Below are positions 22,674 to 35,734 of a DNA stretch of 64,000 nt, one piece after another. Position numbers and translations under genes: made by a program. Origin of the DNA: Eutypa lata (lineage: Eukaryota > Ascomycota > Sordariomycetes > Xylariales > Diatrypaceae); NCBI GenBank assembly GCA_022661535.1, contig JAKULF010000018.1:310001-374000 (forward strand), written 5' to 3'. Numbering within the stretch: the first letter of the stretch is position 1; each line of letters opens with the position of its first letter. The notes beneath the pieces are model-generated. The model searched no databases, was not told the origin of the DNA, and saw nothing but the letters and a program-made list of their open reading frames with translations.

Positions 22674-25600
22674 ATGTCTATAATCCCACCCTCAGAAACA
22701 GAATACCTAGAACGGGATAGGGAGCTTGGTGCTGGTCGTACCGTGATAGCCGAAATGCCTGTAACCATACCTAAAAACCCTAAGAAATCTAAACAACAAC
22801 CTCCCCAGGAAGCCATTGACGAATTCTGGAGCAAGTTTACTACTAAGACTCCGGGTAAAGGTGCGTGTGCATTCTACGATACAGTACGATAGATAGTACT
22901 TATCTTACATCCTACGGGATATTCTCTTCTTCTTTACCCAATCGATTCGAAAACCGGCTAACTAGTTCTACTAGCAACAACCGTAATCCCGCATAACCAA
23001 TACATCAAAAAAGCAGTGGATAATCGCCTCCGAGATTCGCATGGCAGGACGACTCAAGCATCGTACGAGGAAGCCGCCGTGGTCTGCAAGGCTAAGGTGG
23101 CTAAGATTGTTAAGGAGTGCCGGCGGATCAACCAGAAGTACCGGGATCCGCACTTCGACCTCGAGCTGGATCTAAAATGGGGCATGCGCGACACGCTCGA
23201 GACGCTCTGCAACGACGCGCGCACCGTCGAGGACGATGGTGGCGAGAAGCGCGGGGGCGGCGCTAGCCCCGAAAACCCCGGGTCGCAGTTCCGGCCGCGC
23301 AGCATCAAGCGCGTGGTGGACATCTTCGACGAGCCGAAGTTCTACATCGACGGGCCGACGGCGAACGACGTGCGCCAGGGCCGGGACGGGGACTGCTGGC
23401 TGCTGGCGGCGCTGTGCACGCTGTCGAACAAGCCGAGCCTGATCGAGCGGGTGTGCGTGGCGCGCGACGAGCAGGTCGGCGTGTACGGGTTCGTGTTCCA
23501 CCGCGACGGGGGGTGGTTCTCGGAGATCATCGACGACAAGCTGTTCCTGACGAAGCCCGACTTCGACGAGAGCTTCCTCGAGCGCATGCTGTGGGAGGAC
23601 CGCGAGCGCGTCAACTCCGAGGAGCAGTACCGCCGCGCCTACCAGAGCGGCTCCGGCGCCCTGTACTTCGCCCAGTGCGAGCACGCCGACGAGACCTGGC
23701 TCCCGCTGCTGGAGAAGGCCTACGCCAAGGCCCATGGCGATTATGCTGCCATCGAGGGCGGGTACACGGGCGAGGGCATCGAGGACCTGACGGGCGGCGT
23801 CACCTCGGAGCTCTACACTACCGATATCCTTGACAAGGAGTACTTCTGGAAGGAGGAGCTGATGAAGGTCAACGATGAGTTCCTTTTCGGCTGTAACACG
23901 GACGTGTGGGGTGCTGGGCGTATGGGCGACCGGAACGGCATCGTCGAGCTACACGCCTATTCGGTAATGAGAGCCGTTGAGATAGATGGCGAGCGGCTCG
24001 TACTTCTGAAAAACCCCTGGGGCAAGTTCGAGTGGAAGGGGGCTTGGAGTAAGTTCTATTGATTTGAATTTCTCTTTTTCATTGAAACATGTCTGGCTGT
24101 TGGGGGCTGTTTTAGGCACATATAGTAGGAACAAACTGAACTCTAACTATTTGTAAAGGTGACGGGTCGAAAGAATGGACCGCCGAATGGCTCCTTAAGC
24201 TCAATCATCGCTTCGGCGACGATGGTGCATTTTGGATCTCATATAAGGACCTGCTACGGAAATATCAAGCGTTCGACCGCACGCGGCTATTCGGGCCCGA
24301 ATGGAAAGTGACGTCGCTCTGGACGACACTCTCAGTACCGTGGACGCTCGACTACCACGACACCTACTTCGCATTCACGCTGGCCAAGACGGGACCAGTG
24401 GTGCTGGTACTTTCGCAGCTCGACGACCGATACTACCGCGGGCTCGAAGGGCAGTACCGGTTCGGGCTGAACTTCCGGCTGCACAAGATCGGGCAGGAAG
24501 ACTACGTAGTGCGCACCATCAGCCCGTACTGCCAGACGCGGTCCGTGAACGTGGAGCTCGAGCTCGAAGCCGGAGAGTATACGGTGCTGCTGAAGGTCAA
24601 CGCGACGCGCAACCGCGACGTCCTGCCGATAGAGGAGGTGGTGCGCCGCAACGCGCGGGACCGGCGCGACAAGCTGGTCGCGGTCGGCATGTCGTACGAC
24701 CTCGCGCACAGCAAGGGGCAGGTGCCGACGGGGGAGACGGCGGAGGAGAGGAGGGCCAAGCGGGAGGCCGAGAACCGCAGGAAGGAGAAGAACCGCGACG
24801 ACTTCCGGAAGGTCATCATGAAGGATAGGGTCGATGACCACTACCTCAAGGTCAAGGCGCGGCAGAGGCGGCTCAAGAGGAAGACGAATGCGAAGGCCAA
24901 GGCGAAGGCGAAGGCTGCTAGGGAGGCTGAGAAGGAGAAGAAGGCAAAGGCGAGGAATGAGGCTAAGGATGTCCAGGAAAAGCCCAAGGATGATGTAGAG
25001 GCTTCTGAGAATTCTGCCTTCGCTACTCCTCAGGAGATCGGTACGGATGCAAAGGATACCAACGAGGGCTCCTCTGAGAACAAGAAGGAAGCGCACGTTC
25101 ATATCGTAGCACCTGACGAGATGCCTTCACCCGAGGGCTTCAAGGCGCCTAGTTCCGAACCTAGTGTGAAGACGCCTTCGGCTGGATCCAACGAGTCCCC
25201 TAGCAACGTATCACCCAAGTCCGAAAAGCCGACTGCTGAAAGCTCCGAGGAACTACCTCTAGCAGAAGATTCCAAGACCGTAGATGACAAACCTGATACT
25301 AAGGAGGAAGCTGAAGCCAACAACAGTCATGAAGACGCCATTAAAGTAATTCAAGGGGAAGAAGAAAACGAAAAGCTGGGTGGGAAGTCTGAGGGCCTGT
25401 CTAAAGAAGAAAAAGAAGACGCTTCTAAACACGAAAACATTCCCGAAGAATACAAAGATTCCCTCTTGGAAGAAGATGGCGAGGACGACCAGGACGACGA
25501 AGACGACGAAATATCATCCCTCTCGTCCTTCTCGGACCTCAGCGACCGCGAGCTCGACATCCGACTCGAGCGCATGGCCGAAGCAGACGCCCAACCCCTG

Positions 25601-26092
25601 GCCCCGGGGTCGCCGCAGCAGCGACCCCGGTCGCGGCCACCACCGGCACCGGCGCCGCAGGGAGACGACGACGAGCCGGACGAGTTCGAGAGCGACCCGT
25701 GGAACGCGGTAGCGACGGTGGGGCTGCGCGTCTACCACAAGGTGGCGGATGAGGACGACCGCGACAGGGAGATGGTGAAGCTGAGGGTCGTGAGACCTAA
25801 TCCGTATTTGGCTGGAAAGGAGGGGAGGGGAGAGGAAGATAGAGATGAAGATGAGAATAGGGATAAGAAAGATAGTGGTGGGGATAAGGAGGGGAAGGGG
25901 AATGAAAAGGACAAGGAAAAGGAAAAGGAAAAGGAAAAGGGGGAGGATGATAAGAAAGAGGAGGTCGTGGACGAGCCCAAGAGTTCTCAGGGCCTTGATG
26001 TCGATGATTCGTCCAAGGATGCTACGCTCGTGGGGGACCAGGAGCAAAGGAGGAACAGCATCTTGTCTTTGATTCCGCCGAGGCAGGGGTGA
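22674..26092 (+). CDS. Calpain-type cysteine protease with long charged C-terminal tail
   Basis: Three exons, 22674-22860, 22975-24048 and 24159-26092, giving 1064 aa. The papain-like calpain core (about residues 150-430) has its full triad. Cys203 is in GRDGDCWLLAAL, His389 in IVELHAYSVMRA, and Asn409 in LLKNPWGKFEW, followed by KGAWSDGS across the exon 2/3 junction. A C2-like (calpain beta-sandwich) domain follows at about 470-600. The last 450 residues are low complexity: a KAKAKAKA-type basic/alanine segment near 655-690, Glu/Ser/Lys-rich stretches, an acidic DDEDDE block near 870-880, a proline-rich part, and KEKEKEKE repeats near 1000-1015. Calpains are calcium-responsive intracellular proteases that cut at limited sites. 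EF hands are absent, as in most fungal calpains. It does not show the domain order I expect for the pH-signalling calpain PalB. Substrates unknown. Confidence 0.92.
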
Positions 26093-26550
26093 GTGAGTGA
26101 AGTTATGGGTGGGTTGGCATTGGATATTATATATGAATTATGAGATATGCGGTAATGGACCCACCTGCAAGAAAGGCAAGAGGTGAATACAAAAAGGGGG
26201 AAAGTGTAAAAACGCAAGGTTGAAAAGGAAGTATAAACAAGAGTTTAGATTATTGTTAGATAGAATGATTGGTACCACCACTGCTCACTCCTAAACCACG
26301 TATTGCTTCCTAGCTCCTAGTTAGGTAGTATCCGCTGTGATGCCATGATCGTGGAATTTCAACGATTACTTACTCTCTACTACTCAGACTCGAAAAGAAG
26401 AATATAATTCAGGGGGTATCATCTAACTAGTCCATCTTGTAATTACCTGAAATTCCGTCCTCTGGAACGCCTCTGCTGAAATAAACAACCGGAAGAAAGA
26501 AAGGAAAAAAATTCTCTGCTGAGCCTAACAAGATAACCAACACCATGCTT
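26093..26550. other. Intergenic region between convergent genes
   Basis: About 460 bases between the calpain stop (+) and the Fta4 stop (-). A/T-rich with short purine tracts, probably both 3' UTRs. No gene was seen. Confidence 0.5.
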
Positions 26551-27721
26551 TTATAGTCCATCCAACAGCCTCTCGACCTTCCGCCTTTCCAACGTATCTA
26601 GATCCTGAACATCCATGACTTCCTGCCGATCGCCCCCCACCACCTCTTCCTCATCCCTCCCCTTCCGCTTCCTCGTCCCATCTTGCCGTTGTCGTTGTTT
26701 ACCAGGCCCTTGCGACGTCTGCTCCAACGACGACGGTGGCGGCGGCGGTAACCTCGCAACCCTCCCCGCGACCCTTACGAGAAGGAAGCGCATGCGCTCG
26801 AGCTCCTTCTCGACCTCGCCATTCCTCGTTACGAGGTTCGGCTGGACAACTCCCGCCGTCGTCGTTGCCCCATCCCCATTCTCATCCACTCCATTGCTAT
26901 CTCCATCGTCGCTATCCCGGAACGGCGCCAGCAGAGCATGCGTGCTGCGTAACCTCGCGACGCGATCGCGCGCCTCCTTCCGTCGGGTCGAGAGAGCGGC
27001 TAGTTGGGCCGCTAGGTCGGCATACCGCTGCGCTTCGGGCGGGTGGGATTCGGCTTGGGCCAGGGCGCGCGACGGCATGTGCGGGTGCTGGGACCAGGTT
27101 GGGGGGAGGGAGAGGATGGTTTCGTCGGTTGCTGGCGGGGGTGTTAGTTATAGTAGCATAGCGTAGTGTAGTAGGAAAGGGTTGTGTGCAATAAATGAGG
27201 CGAGAAACACAGAGGACAAGAAAGAGAAAGAGATGGAGAGAAACCTGGAGAAAAAGTCACCTACTGAAATCAACACCAACCCTCAACCTCTTCCCCTCAT
27301 CCGCAATCCTACCGCCGCCGCCACCAACCACATCCCCCGCACCACCATCCTCGTCGTCATCCTCATCCTCGCTATCGGCCGCTCTTACGCCCCGCTCCCC
27401 AGCTTCCAGGTACAGCGCCTCGACCTGCTCCGCGACGTGGCGCGTCGCCTGCGGGGCGTAGACCCGGCGCGCGTGCTGCTGCAGGGCGTGGTTCAGGCGG
27501 TAGAGGGCGTCGTCGATGGCCTTCTCGGGGAGCGGGGGAAGAGGAGGAGGGTTTGCGTTGTTCGCATCATTTTCGTTTTCATTCCCGTTTCGTCTTTTGT
27601 TGTGGTTGTGGTTGGTGTTCGACGCACGCCATGTGTTAGATGGAGAGAGGGCACGGGATAGTTGGAGAGTCTGCGAGGTTAGGAAGTCCGTTTTGTGCGC
27701 GAGTATTGTTGGTGGTGGCAT
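26551..27721 (-). CDS. fta4: Kinetochore subunit Fta4 (Sim4/CCAN complex, Nkp1-like)
   Basis: Two exons, 27265-27721 and 26551-27131, with an intron of 133 nt; 345 aa. The N-terminal segment has the family layout: MPPPTILAHKTDFLTSQT, then LPEKAIDDALYRLNHAL and RRVYAPQATRHVAEQVEALY (about residues 63-110). The coiled-coil half includes AALSTRRKEARDRVARLRSTHALLAPF, NGEVEKELERMRFLLVRVAGRV, and a short acidic C-terminus ending in a leucine/arginine helix. I recognise it as the fungal Fta4 family (PF13093), a subunit of the inner kinetochore Sim4/Ctf19 complex at centromeres. Asn/His and Gly low-complexity inserts break up the conserved parts. It is divergent from the DUF6536 gene. The family call rests on recalled family sequence, not on a search. 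Confidence 0.78.
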
Positions 27722-29007
27722 TTTTTCTCCTTCTTTCTTCTTTTCCTTCTCTGCTCCGTGATTGTGGATTGTGCCGACGAGGAAGGAGGCCAGAGAGAGA
27801 GAGAGAAGTTCAATTGGTTTCTGGCCGTTTATTACAAAAGTGCTAGCAGATTAATATAGCCAAGTAAGTCGGTCCACTTGACTTGACGAGGCGTTGGGAT
27901 TCCAAAGTGAAGACAATTGACGGTGACGACGATGAAGACGATGAAATTCGTTGCTTTAGTTAATTGAACGTGAACGCGTCGCGTAAAGTCGGGACTACCC
28001 CGCGATTTTAGGCGTTGCGGGGCTCAAGTTCAGGGCAGTTCAGGGGTAAGTACTGAACCTATGTATGTATAATATACCTACCTACTTACGCAACGGATTA
28101 CCTACCCCTGAATCACCATCTACCTACATCTCAGCTTCTACTCAAACAGATTCCAGCCACCCATCAGGTTATTGTTAGCACCTCTGGAAGGCATGGGATT
28201 CTGTTCATTGAGGGAGTTGTCTCTAAATTATTCTCAGGATAATGTAAAATACTTTCCGAACAGAGGAGCAGGTTCGAGGCTAATACTGGATAATGGTATG
28301 TTTGTCAACGAAAAGGTTTGCATAACTACTTCCTATACCTGATTATCACGTAGGATATCATTTCCCTGACGTGGAAAGACGTCCCAACAGCATATATGAC
28401 CCGGAGATGTATTATCTCGCTTTGAGTACCACGATTCATTGTACGACCTATAACAATGGTCCTAAGGTCTTAAAATATGCTCACAGCCTATAATGAAATG
28501 ATAGCTACGTTTACTTAATCTTCAGTTGCCGAGATCGAGCGACGTGGTTTATGAAACGGGGTCCTCAGTCCATCATACACGGGGTTGAAGGCATACTGGA
28601 GCTTTTCACCCTTTGCTAAAGAGTTGACGACTACGTTGTCTAAATGATTAGATTCACTGCGACAGGCATGATATGAAGTCGAGCAAAACCGTCCTACACG
28701 GGCCGTACCGAATGTTGGCCATCGTCGCTCCATCTGTGTACGAACCACTATCTAGGTTTGCACTGCTCTCCTACTGCCCAATGTTGGACTTCGCCGCTAC
28801 GCCCCGCTTTGACGAGATTGATCATCAAACAGAGAGATCTTAGGGTTGCCCGTCTAAATTAGACTTCTCAACCGTGAAATCTCGTTCTAGATCTGTTTAG
28901 TGCATGTAACATGGGTTAAGGTGGTGAACAGTTTGGTGAAACTCTGAAGTGTGTGTGTGTGCAACACCTGAACTGTCGAGGGGATCCAGGGCCCGCGTTG
29001 CGACGCG
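27722..29007. promoter_or_regulatory. Divergent promoter region, fta4 / DUF6536 gene
   Basis: 1.29 kb between the starts of Fta4 (-) and the membrane protein (+). A GA-repeat tract lies at about 27792-27808 and a TATGTATGTATAATATACCTACCTACTTACG stretch, in parts, at about 28061-28090. A short GT run (28951-28961) precedes the membrane protein. No additional gene was recognised; a 77-codon minus ORF at 28515-28748 has no family features. Confidence 0.4.
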
Positions 29008-32000
29008 ATGGATTTCTTCAAATTCGGCAGTGGCGGTAGCAGCTCCACCGGGTGGAAACAGGCAGCTGAGGTCAACTCGACCATCCTTATGGCTACATCG
29101 TTCGTCTTCATTCTGTGCTTGGCTGGCATCGTAGCCAAATCTGGCGATTTCAGTCGCGTGTGGCTCTTCTATGGCGGAGACTGCGATACTGCCCACGTGA
29201 GCGAAGTCAACAAAGCCCTTCACTTGTTCCTTAATCTTTTCTCGACGGCTATGGTAAGTTTCGTTCCTGCGGCTTGTCAGTTGTGGATTGAATTTCCTCG
29301 GGGGCCATACATTGGCCTTCTCACGAAAGTCAGCCCGCAAGATAGTAGAAGTCTCCTCATCGCTAACCTTCGTCAACATAGTGAGTTTGTTCGGGAATTT
29401 TATTTGTTATGAAAGAAATGAAGGGATATCGCGAATACGAGGAAATATGGCGATATGAAGTCGTCGCTCTGTTGGGAAGCCTCCATTACTGACTAGTTTG
29501 ATGGTTAGACTAGCCTCAAGCAATTTTTTCATGCAGATTTTAAACTCACCATCGCGGCAGGAGGTTGATTGGGCACACTCAAGCGGTTCATGGTTTGGGA
29601 TTGGAGTATCTTCGGTTCGCAACGCCTTCAGAGTCTCGACCTTCAAGACCGGGTGTTGGATCGCTCTGCTCGTCAGCTCCATCCCCATCCATCTCCTGTT
29701 CAACTCGACTCTCTTCGAAACCGACTACCGGGGGTCGGATTTCCATCTGACGATTGCTACCGAGGAGTTCTTCAACGGGGGGCCGTTCTACCCTCCCGGG
29801 GCAAGTCTTTCCCCCGCGGGTATGTACATGAAGGCGTTTTCGAACCCAGACCTTCAGGATCGCCTCACGGATGAAAATGACGGGTATGGGTTTCAACAGC
29901 AGATGAGTGATTATGACGATGAGACATCAGAGACTGTTACCAATATCACGGCCACTGTTAGAGATGTTGAGACATGGGAGCGGCTTGAACCTGAGACTTG
30001 TTGGCTTGAATACGTTCTGTGTGACGGGCTCAAGAATTACCGCAACCTCGCCTTGGTTATTGATGAACCTAATGGATGGATACGAAATGACTGGTGGCAT
30101 CTGAAAGATAATGAAACGGCGTTCTGGGATAAGTATGTGCCCTCAGACAAACCGAACCACCTGTTTTTTGACACACAATGTGCCATGGTAGCCAAGCGCA
30201 CATCGGCTTCATCGATCACATGCATGAACACTTGCGAGGCAGCAATGGCTGGCGGCGAGGGAATGAGCCCCTGGACATATTTCTTCTTCGGAAGTGATAA
30301 AGACGACCCGCTGGTATTCCCAAATCCTATCACCTGGGTCAACGATACCTCGAATATACCGGTGGAAGGGACCTCGCTTTTCGAAGACCGTTTTGCTAGG
30401 TATATTCTATCTAACAACATGACGTCTGGACTGCAATCCGACTTTCGACTCTCTGTCAAATACTGTCTGGTACAACCACTGGACAGGGTCTGCCATGTTG
30501 GGATCTCCCCACGATTGCTGATGGCTGTAACTTTTTGTGTCATTATCAAGACCGTAACGGCCGTCCAGGTTACCAAAGTCCTCAGTCGCAGTGGGCAGGA
30601 ACCTTTAGTCACTCTGGGTGATGCTGGTAAGTAGTATATGTGATTATTACCTTTTCCCCTTTTGTTGCGTCTCGGAGCGCAGGTGTCCTTATACCCCTTT
30701 ATATCTTCAAACGCACATGAAGCCGTGAGAAGACCCCCGCTAACTCTACATGTTATAGTAGCCTCATTTATAGAGAATCCAGACCCCGCCACGGCCGGCA
30801 TGTGTACGATCGGACAGTTGGAGGTCCGAAAAGGCATCAAAGACACACGATTAGTTCCTGAACCCCGGCAGTGGCGATCGCAGCGGGAACGACGATGGGC
30901 TGTTGTTCCAAGATCGGTTTGGGTGTCGAGCTATGCGCTATTTGGAGTCTCCCTCAGTATATGTGGAAGTCTTTTTGGCGCTGCGTATGCAGCACGCGGC
31001 TTGTAAGTGATCTACCTTATCATGACAACCCAAAACTAGCACCACCACTATCTAGGAGCACACATACTGACATCTCGTGGATAGTCGCGGCATGTTCCTT
31101 GGGCCTGAGGCAAATCCGTTTATCGAGCGACCATTTACGTTAATCAGTGGGGTTCTGACAGCCAACAGCCCACAGCTACTCGTTTCTTTCTGCTACCTAG
31201 CATACAATAATTTGTTCACTCGCCTCCAAATGGCACGCGAGGTAAGCAGATTGTGGCGTTACGTTTACCTCGCCCATTCTACTACCTTAGCCTACGTTTT
31301 GTCCCTATTCAAGCCCCTTTATGACTTCTACCTCATCGAACATATCTCGACCTTCATAATCTCGTTCTAGATCAACTAAGACTGATAATTGACTTTTCGA
31401 TGCTTTAGTGGGCCCTTTTTGGCAATGGTTACCACTCATTGAGAGTTACAGACCCAAGGGTAAAAGCTTTGACATGCTGGATATATCCCAAACCGTCGCT
31501 GACTGTTTCAGTTAGGGTGAACAATACTCTACCTACCGACTGCAGCTCCCATATAAGTATAGCTTGCCACTCGCAGGGGTATCTGGTAAGTAATTAAACG
31601 GTGTAGTGTTCCAGTCTTTTCAACTAAGCTCCTTCGTTTTTTTCCCCTTTCCCTACCTCCCCCCTTTTAAATACTCCCCACCCCCTACCCCCCCTCTCCT
31701 CCTTTCCGCTTCAACGCAAAGCGCAAAAGCACTAAGAAATCCATCTTCATTACGCCTCGCGTATTGTGCACAATATAGACATTGACTAATTTATAATATT
31801 ATTAGTTTTACTACACTGGATCCTATCCAACAGCATCTACATATTTGTATCCACGGGAGGTGAGTAACAACACGCAACTTATTCCCAACCCAATCTATCA
31901 CTGTAACTCCACCAAAAAGAAGCAAAACCCCCCAGACGCTAATGAAGACCTGGGAAATGTATGTAGGTTACTTCGGAACATCTGGCTTCCTCCCACACTC

Positions 32001-32670
32001 AGATCACTGGGACCATTCCCTGCCGCCGTCCACGGCTGTCGCCGTAGGATATTCGGTCTTCATGCTCTGCGTCTTAATGACCGTGTCGCTGTTGATAATC
32101 TGCGTGCCCCTCCTCCTGAGCTCCGCCCGTATCCCTGCCGAGATGGTCAACATCGGTAGCAACTCGCTCGCCCTCTCCGCGGCCTGTCACGTCTCGTCAA
32201 TTTCATATGCCGTAACTGGGGTTGGAATGGCGAAGGGAGATCAAGATCAATCATCGACGACGAGAACCAGTGATGGTGGTGGTGCTGGTGGTCGTAGCAG
32301 CAGCAGCAGTCGCTCATCATCACACAAGAATAGCATGGAGCAACCTCCACCCACTTATCATGACCCAAAGCCGGACGATGCAGGAGGAGATGCTGAGGAT
32401 GGTTATGAGCTAAAAAGACTCCCGACTCCCGAGTTGTGCAATGCGCTATTGAGATCCCGTACTGTGGCCAGTGACGAGGTTTGGTTCGCCGCTATTAGTG
32501 GGAGGCCGGCGCTCGGGAGTGTGGCTAGGCGCAAGATCCGCTGGGGCGTGGTGCGGATGCCGCCGGAATGGTACACCCAGTTCGATGATGAGACACCAGT
32601 CGAGCATCTAAGTTTTGGAGTCGAAGAGGATAATGTGGCCCCTCCTATTGTCGGGCGGTGGTACGCGTAG
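29008..32670 (+). CDS. Fungal multi-pass membrane protein with N-terminal DUF6536 domain
   Basis: Eight exons: 29008-29253, 29480-30626, 30759-31002, 31085-31241, 31409-31459, 31516-31585, 31806-31859 and 31967-32670, about 890 aa. The N-terminal part fits DUF6536: a first TM (ILMATSFVFILCLAGIV), the YGGDCDTA motif, LHLFLNLFSTAM, then ASSNFFMQILNSPSRQEVDWAH. A large extracellular loop with NxT/NxS sites follows. The C-terminal half has several helices, the conserved LQLPYKYSLPLAGVS and HWILSNSIYIF, and a cytosolic tail with Ser-rich and PPPTY segments. All junctions keep frame except the first. The acceptor that best matches the family (before 29509) leaves one extra base, whereas an acceptor at 29479 keeps frame but adds about ten residues. 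Function unknown; it is a plasma-membrane family found in filamentous ascomycetes. Confidence 0.8.
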
Positions 32671-33090
32671 GTTCGCATGGTGCTTTACTTAAGTAGTTAG
32701 TACTTTGAAAGGCGTTTGGGCTGGACAGGCGTACAAGTATGAGTATGGAGATCTAGGTAAAATGATGACATTAACACCGATATCCAAGTTGAAGTACCAT
32801 GTAAACACGCTTTAGGATATCAAGCGCAGCACCCATATATGAATTCACCCTCCTTCCCCTTTTCCCTCCTGCTTTGGCTAGAACTTCATTGTTTTGACCC
32901 TCCATCTTGTATAAAATTCCGTACTGTTAGAAGCGTCCAAAATATCACTCATAAACCATTTCACACCACATGCGAGGAAAATGACAAGTTAGACTTTTAT
33001 TCGTTTATGCATCTCAGTCATGAACCATAACAAAAGGTCTCGCCTTCGAAAGATACAGACAGATCGATTCATCAAAGCACACCTTTCCCC
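32671..33090. other. Intergenic region between convergent genes
   Basis: 420 bases between the DUF6536 gene (+) and the beta-glucosidase (-). A/T-rich, presumably 3' UTRs. No gene was seen. Confidence 0.5.
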
Positions 33091-35734
33091 TCACAATCCA
33101 GACCACCAGTACGTCTCCGGGACCTCAAACGACCCCTTGACGACCTTACCCTCCTTCAACTCGCTACTATCGCTAACAATGAGGTCATACTCGCCACCCT
33201 CAACACACCACTGGTCGCGCTCCTCATCCCAGTATGACGCCGCATACTTCTCCTCGACCTCAATGGCAACCGTCTTAGTCTCTCCAGGCTCAAGAAGCGT
33301 CTTAGCAAAGCCCTTAAGCTCCTTCGCCGGCCTATTGACCTTAGCCGACTTCTTCCTGGGCGCGACGTACAGCTGGGCGACCTCGGCGCCCTTGACTGCA
33401 CCCGTATTCGTAACCTTCAAGCTAAGCTTGAGTTTCCCTCCTGCCGCCCCATCCTTAGACACCGAGAGGTCGGAGAACGCGAACGTGGTGTAGCTGAGCC
33501 CGTGGCCGAACGGGAACAGCACGTCGCGGCCGGCGAACTCGTAGTACCGGTAGCCGACGTAGACGTCCTCGCCGTAGAGGACGCGGCCGCCCTCGGACCG
33601 GTAGTTGAGGAAGGCCGGGTTGTCCTGGACGCGGCGGGGGAACGACAGGCTGAGCTTGCCCGAGGGGTTGGCGTCGCCGAACAGCGCGTCCGCGATCGTG
33701 TTGCCCGTCTCGTTGCCGCCGTACCACGCCTGCACGACGGCGCCGACCCCGTCGATCCACGGCATCTCCACGGGCGTGCCCGACTGCATGACCACGGCCG
33801 TGTTCGGGTTCGCCTTGGCCACCGCCGCGATCAGGTCGTCGAGGCCCGGGGGCAGCTTCATGTCGGCGCGGTCGCTGCCCTCGGTCTCCCAGTCGGCGTT
33901 CAGCCCCGCCGCCACGACGACCTGGTCGGCGGCGCGGGCGAGCTCCGCCGCGTGCGCGATCTCCGCCTTGGGGTCGATGACCTTGCAGCCGCCGAAGCGG
34001 AGGGCGCCGCCGCTCAGGAGGACGCTCCCGCCGCCGAGCTTGGAGGTCGGCGTCGAGCCGAAGGTGACCTGGAAGCGGTACGTCTCGCCCTGGCGGAAGT
34101 CGTACGACCCCTTCTCCTCGACGGTCGAGCTGCCGAAGAACGCGTCCCCCAGCGTCTGCCGGTCCGTGTTGTTGATCACCAGGTCCCCGTTGATGTATAG
34201 GTTCGCGGTCCCCGAGACCACGAGCCCGAACTCCCACGTGGCGTCCTCGTCGGCGACGAGCGTGCCCTCGAACGTCGCGTACCAGAGGGGCGATTTGATG
34301 TTAGGGTTCTCGTAGTCCACGAGCAGGAGCTCCGTCTTGACGATCTCGATCTCGTCGACGGCTTTTCTGTCTGGAACTTCTGGTCCTTCAGTGTAGACTT
34401 TCATCGTGACGCCGGTCTGTCCCTTGAGCGATTGCGTCAGGTAGCCCAGCAGGGGAAGCATCTTGTGAGAATATTGCCCGATTGTGTAGCCAGGCGGCGA
34501 AGCTAGCTTCTTGCTGATGCCATCGAATGGCGTTACAGCATAGTATGCAGCTAGAGAAGCAGAACCTCCACCGTGATATGTTGCAACCTTTGCGTTAGGT
34601 CCTATGACAACCGTCTATTAAAGTTGTGTTAGCCTCACGGTTCCATAAGCGAGGATCGGGGTTATTTGGATTTACCTTCTTGTCCTTCTTAAAGGGGAGT
34701 ATATTGTTATCATTCTTAAGCAAAACAATGCCTTCATTGCCTATCCGCCTTAGAAGCTCGGCCGTTTCAGGGGTGTCTGCTGTTTTCTCCGGGGCATTTT
34801 CTTTCACGCCACTCGCAGCGCATTTCTTGACGAAATCCAGCATTGCTCTAGCACGCTGATCGAGGATATGTGTCCGAACCTTGTCAGTCGAAACATTGAA
34901 CTTGAGTGCCTCGCCTCGGAAACGCGTTGGACCGGGCATCTCAAGGTCAAGACCAGCCAAGGCGGCCTCGGTTACGCTGTAACAGCCATACCAGTCGCTC
35001 ATAACCATCCCATCCCAACCCCACTCACTGCGCAGTAGCTTATCGAGGAGTTTGGGGTTCTCGCTACAGTACGTCCCATTGACGCCGTTATAGGCGGTCA
35101 TGAACGACGCGGGGTTGGAGTCGCGGACTGTCAGCTGGAAGGGCAGCGCATAGATCTCACGCAACGCTCGTTCCGATATGATTGCTTGGACGGCATTACG
35201 CTTGTGTTCGTGGTCGTTGCACACGAAGTGCTTGACAGTTGCCTGGATACCGGTGGATTGGATGCCATTGATGATGGCAGCGGCTCCTAGGCCAGCTAGG
35301 AAGGGGTCCTCACCCAGCGATTCAAACCCACGCCCACCCAGAGGACCTCGCTGCATGTTGATCGTGGGTCCAAGAATAGCGTGTGCGCCTTTCGCTTTAG
35401 CCTCTTCTCCCATCTTCCTGCCAGCTTCCTCTAGCAGCTCCTGGTTAAACGTAGCTCCCAGGGCGGTTCCGCAGGGGAAACAAGCAGCTTTTACTCCGTT
35501 GAAGAATTTGGTGCCACGAACGCCATTGGGGCCATCAGATAGTCGCAATGAAGGCACGCCGTGTTGAGGAATTCCCTTCGTATGCCAGAAGTCGATACCT
35601 TGCCGTTACATTAGGACAATAGTAATTCCAATGCATCTTATGAATGGGATCTTCATCGACTTACCCGCTAGAAGGTCTACCTTCTCGCTCATCGACAGCT
35701 TCTTGAGAACTTCGTCTACATTTATGTCGGCCAT
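33091..35734 (-). CDS. GH3 beta-glucosidase with PA14 insert, intracellular type
   Basis: Three exons, 35665-35734, 34676-35598 and 33091-34614, giving 838 aa, the usual length for the PA14-containing fungal type. The (beta/alpha)8 domain shows LRLSDGPNGVRG, GRGFESLGEDPFLAG, TVKHFVCNDHEHKR and VMSDWYGCYS with the catalytic nucleophile D225. Next come IVLLKNDNNILPF and VVIGPNA at the start of the second domain. A PA14 domain (WYATFEGTLVADEDATWEFGLVVSGTANLYING) is inserted, followed by VVMQSGTPVEMPW, the FPFGHGLSYTTF segment and a C-terminal fibronectin-III-like domain. There is no signal peptide, so it probably acts on imported cellobiose or aryl-glucosides in the cytosol. It is followed on the same strand by an MFS transporter, but 1.6 kb apart. 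Confidence 0.95.

Noticed and set aside
23172..25102. Long minus-strand ORFs (187 and 256 codons)
   Set aside because: Antisense shadows of the calpain gene.
30037..30846. 269-codon minus-strand ORF
   Set aside because: Antisense to the DUF6536 gene and extending over its intron at 30627-30758; the plus frame carries the family motifs.
33502..34315. Two overlapping 230-codon plus-strand ORFs
   Set aside because: Antisense shadows of the GH3 beta-glucosidase, biased in Arg/Val/Ala and Pro/Ser, without family features.
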